Shown: one piece after another, positions 62,344 through 64,000 of the stretch | Position numbering within the stretch: the stretch's first letter is position 1 | Layout: the number at the start of each line of letters is the position of its first letter | Source: Gammaproteobacteria bacterium | Lineage (GTDB): Bacteria > Pseudomonadota > Gammaproteobacteria > Pseudomonadales > Azotimanducaceae | Length of the DNA: 64,000 nucleotides | Direction: 5' to 3' | Assembly: GCA_009846005.1 (NCBI GenBank) | Contig: VXYL01000057.1 | Location: forward strand, 24,381-88,380 | The notes under the pieces: generated by a model | The model's database searches: none | The model's input: the letters and a program-made list of their open reading frames with translations, nothing else | Told to the model about the DNA's origin: nothing | Program-made: the position numbers and the translations under genes

Positions 62344-62416
62344 TTGGAATTAGCTCAGTTGGATAGAGCTCCGGTCCATAAACTGGTGGTCGCCGGTTCG
62401 ATTCCGGCATTCCAAA
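62344..62416 (+). tRNA. tRNA-like sequence with CAU anticodon
   Basis: Acceptor TTGGAAT pairs with ATTCCAA; D arm GCTC-AGTTGGATA-GAGC; T arm GCCGG-TTCGATT-CCGGC; variable TGGTC. The anticodon stem CCGGT/ACTGG (one G-T pair) closes a 6-nt loop CCATAA, where elongator Met/Ile tRNAs have CTCATAA: U33 seems missing. No CCA is encoded. U1-A72 is unusual. It may be a degenerate tRNA-Met/Ile2, or a real tRNA with an odd loop. Confidence 0.5.
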
Positions 62417-62760
62417 ACCGGCCTGGAAAGCCGCACGGCTGATAACCGTGATAAACGCTGGTGACGTGCGCTAATCGTCACAGGGCGCGTCCGTTCCCGG
62501 CGCTTTCGGCAAGAGCGTGAGCGAATGCAAGAAAGCGCAGCAACGACGTAGCCGGTCGGCGGGTCGGCACGAGTCAATCGGACCGACACGCCGATCGATC
62601 CGGCGCATCGCCCGCTGGCATCGTCGAACGCCAATTCTTCGGAGTTGGCAACCGGCGTTGCTCGTGCGCGGTGCGTTCGATCGGTCGGCACCGCCGGTCC
62701 GCAACGACGTTGTGGGAACGGACGCATTGATTCGTCGAAACGGAAAAAGGAGAACGCGAC
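62417..62760. other. 5' region of slipin, nothing coding
   Basis: 344 bp with a 6-bp hairpin GTGACG-tgcgctaat-CGTCAC (62461-62481) and otherwise no recognisable element. It would be the leader of the slipin gene if transcription reads from the promoter at 61870; no other promoter is evident. Confidence 0.4.
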
Positions 62761-63927
62761 ATGTTGTTCTATCGAAAATTCATCGTGCGCAAGCACGAAC
62801 GCGGACTCCTGTTCAAGGACGGGGACTTCGTCCGCTTCCTGGAACCGGGGGTCTACCGCTTCAACGAGTGGCGCCAGCGCCACCAAGTGGAGCGCTTCGA
62901 CCTGACCGAGCCGGTATTTGCGCACCCGTTGGCGGACTACCTGGTTGACGCCGAACGCGAGGACGTGGAACGCCTGCTCACCGTCGTAGCCACCGGCGAG
63001 AGCGAAGTCGCCGTCGTCTACTGGAACGACCGCATCGCCGAGGTCGTCCGGCCCGCCGAGCGCAAGCTCTACTGGAAGGGCCCGGTTGCGATCCGCGTGG
63101 ACCGGTTCGACTTGGACGAAGGTCTTGCCATCGACGCCAAGCTCGCCAAGCGGCTCTTGGCCGAACCCGGGCTCGTGATGGCTTCGGAGAATGTCGGCGG
63201 GCTGCGGCTGCCCGGCCGCAACGGCATCTACTCGCGGGAAATCGCCCACGGACACGTCGGCCTGCTCTACGTCGACGGCGAGCTTTCCGGTTCGCTGGAG
63301 CCGGGGTTGCACGCCTTCTGGACCTACGGGCCGAGCGTCGCGATCGAGGTCGTGGACCTGCGCGTGAAGACGCTGGAGGTCCAAGGCCAGGAGATCCTGA
63401 CCCGCGACAAGGTGAGCCTGCGCATCAACGTGACGGCAACCTACCGGTTCGAGGATGCCGAGAAGGCCGTCGGCGCCACGAAGGATCCGCTGGACCACCT
63501 CTACAAGGAGATCCAGTTCGGTCTGCGCGCCGCCGTCGGCACGCGCACGCTGGATGCGTTGCTGGAGGACAAGTCGGCCATCGACCGCGCGGTCGCCGAT
63601 CGCGTCGGTCCGAAGTTCGCCGAGATCGGCATCGTCGTGGAAAGCGTCGGCGTCAAGGACATCATCCTGCCGGGCGATATGAAGGAGCTGCTCGGCAAGG
63701 TGGTGGAAGCTGAGAAAGCAGCCCAGGCCAACGTGATCCGCCGTCGCGAGGAAACCAACGCCACGCGTTCGCTCCTCAACACGGCCAAGGTCATGGAGAG
63801 CAACGCCGTGGCGCTGCGTCTCAAGGAGTTGGAGACGCTCGAGAAGGTAACCGAGAAGGTCGGCAACCTGTCGGTCTACGGCGGCCTCGACGGCGTTTTG
63901 AACGAGCTCGTTCGGCTCAAGCAGTGA
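62761..63927 (+). CDS. Slipin (SPFH/band 7 family protein)
   Basis: A 388-residue SPFH-domain protein, start after AAAAGGAGAACGCG. The N-terminal 170 residues (FIVRKHERGLLFKDGDFVRFLEPGVY, repeated as HGHVGLLYVDGELSGSLEPGLHAF) are two similar modules; the SPFH core is EVVDLRVKTLEVQGQEILTRDKVSLRINV. The C-terminal helical region (EAEKAAQANVIRRREETNATRSLLNTA) matches slipins. No transmembrane segment at the very N-terminus is obvious. Slipins organise membrane domains; partner unknown. Confidence 0.88.
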   Translation: MLFYRKFIVRKHERGLLFKDGDFVRFLEPGVYRFNEWRQRHQVERFDLTEPVFAHPLADYLVDAEREDVERLLTVVATGESEVAVVYWNDRIAEVVRPAERKLYWKGPVAIRVDRFDLDEGLAIDAKLAKRLLAEPGLVMASENVGGLRLPGRNGIYSREIAHGHVGLLYVDGELSGSLEPGLHAFWTYGPSVAIEVVDLRVKTLEVQGQEILTRDKVSLRINVTATYRFEDAEKAVGATKDPLDHLYKEIQFGLRAAVGTRTLDALLEDKSAIDRAVADRVGPKFAEIGIVVESVGVKDIILPGDMKELLGKVVEAEKAAQANVIRRREETNATRSLLNTAKVMESNAVALRLKELETLEKVTEKVGNLSVYGGLDGVLNELVRLKQ

Positions 63928-63943
63928 GTGCGGACCGTAGTCG

Positions 63944-64000
63944 GGGGGGGGGGGGGGGGCCCCCCCCCCCCCCCCCCCCCCGCCGCGCCGGGGGGGCGGG
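63944..64000. other. G/C homopolymer, probable assembly artefact
   Basis: Runs of about 17 G then about 20 C, then short GC repeats to the window end. Such a sequence is not expected in a bacterial chromosome and is typical of low-quality contig or read ends. Confidence 0.75.

Noticed and set aside
1..64000. Prophage or IS element
   Set aside because: No transposase, integrase or phage structural gene was found; only REP-like elements and the orphan control region hint at mobility.

Overview
The window is 64 kb of GC-rich, densely coding bacterial DNA with about 50 protein genes, many short operons with 4-nt ATGA/GTGA overlaps, frequent GTG starts and no rRNA, phage or transposase gene. The gene set (succinylase-type DapD, MnmH, the PbpC/alpha-2-macroglobulin pair, MsrA, YegD-like Hsp70, an LpxL-like acyltransferase) fits a free-living or host-associated Gammaproteobacterium. 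CoA-linked enzymes, a phytanoyl-CoA dioxygenase and extended SDRs suggest an uncultured aerobic heterotroph; this placement is inference. The last ~55 bases are G/C homopolymer and look like an assembly-end artefact.

Layout: 0-9.5 kb holds the end of a LigD polymerase domain, a DUF6491-like protein, carboxypeptidase Taq, a lone molybdopterin oxidase subunit, a metallopeptidase/ATP-grasp/alpha-E operon and a phytanoyl-CoA dioxygenase. 9.5-12.5 kb (minus) is an AAA ATPase-DUF4276 pair overlapping a CaiB-type CoA-transferase. 12.6-17.6 kb (minus) is an unusual operon: two paralogous ferritin-like proteins (one with both EXXH glutamates lost), two small paralogous SCP2-like proteins, an FmdB zinc ribbon and a sodium:solute symporter. 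17.6-20.6 kb has a Leu-type tRNA gene with a CGC anticodon, a degenerate copy of its 5' half, and a GHKL ATPase carrying an Ig-like domain. 21-25.8 kb is a coupled PepF/DUF3604/HIT operon. 26-31.5 kb (minus) is a Gld-like ABC exporter operon plus a GST. 32-35.4 kb has SDR, MaoC and S9 peptidase genes; 35.4-43.6 kb encodes PBP1C and a 1920-residue alpha-2-macroglobulin. 43.8-60.9 kb is mixed housekeeping and catabolic genes. 61-64 kb has dapD, a candidate attenuator-type RNA with a near-consensus promoter and terminator, a CAU-anticodon tRNA-like sequence and a slipin.

A family of ~25-bp GTAG-headed palindromes (REP-like) lies between genes throughout. In four places the TAG of the GTAG head is the stop codon of the neighbouring gene, and in mnmH the element is read through into the protein C-terminus. 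The strongest candidates for new biology are the ferritin-like 2+2 operon, the 61.9-62.16 kb RNA with mutually exclusive helices, the CGC class II tRNA, and the Ig-domain GHKL ATPase.
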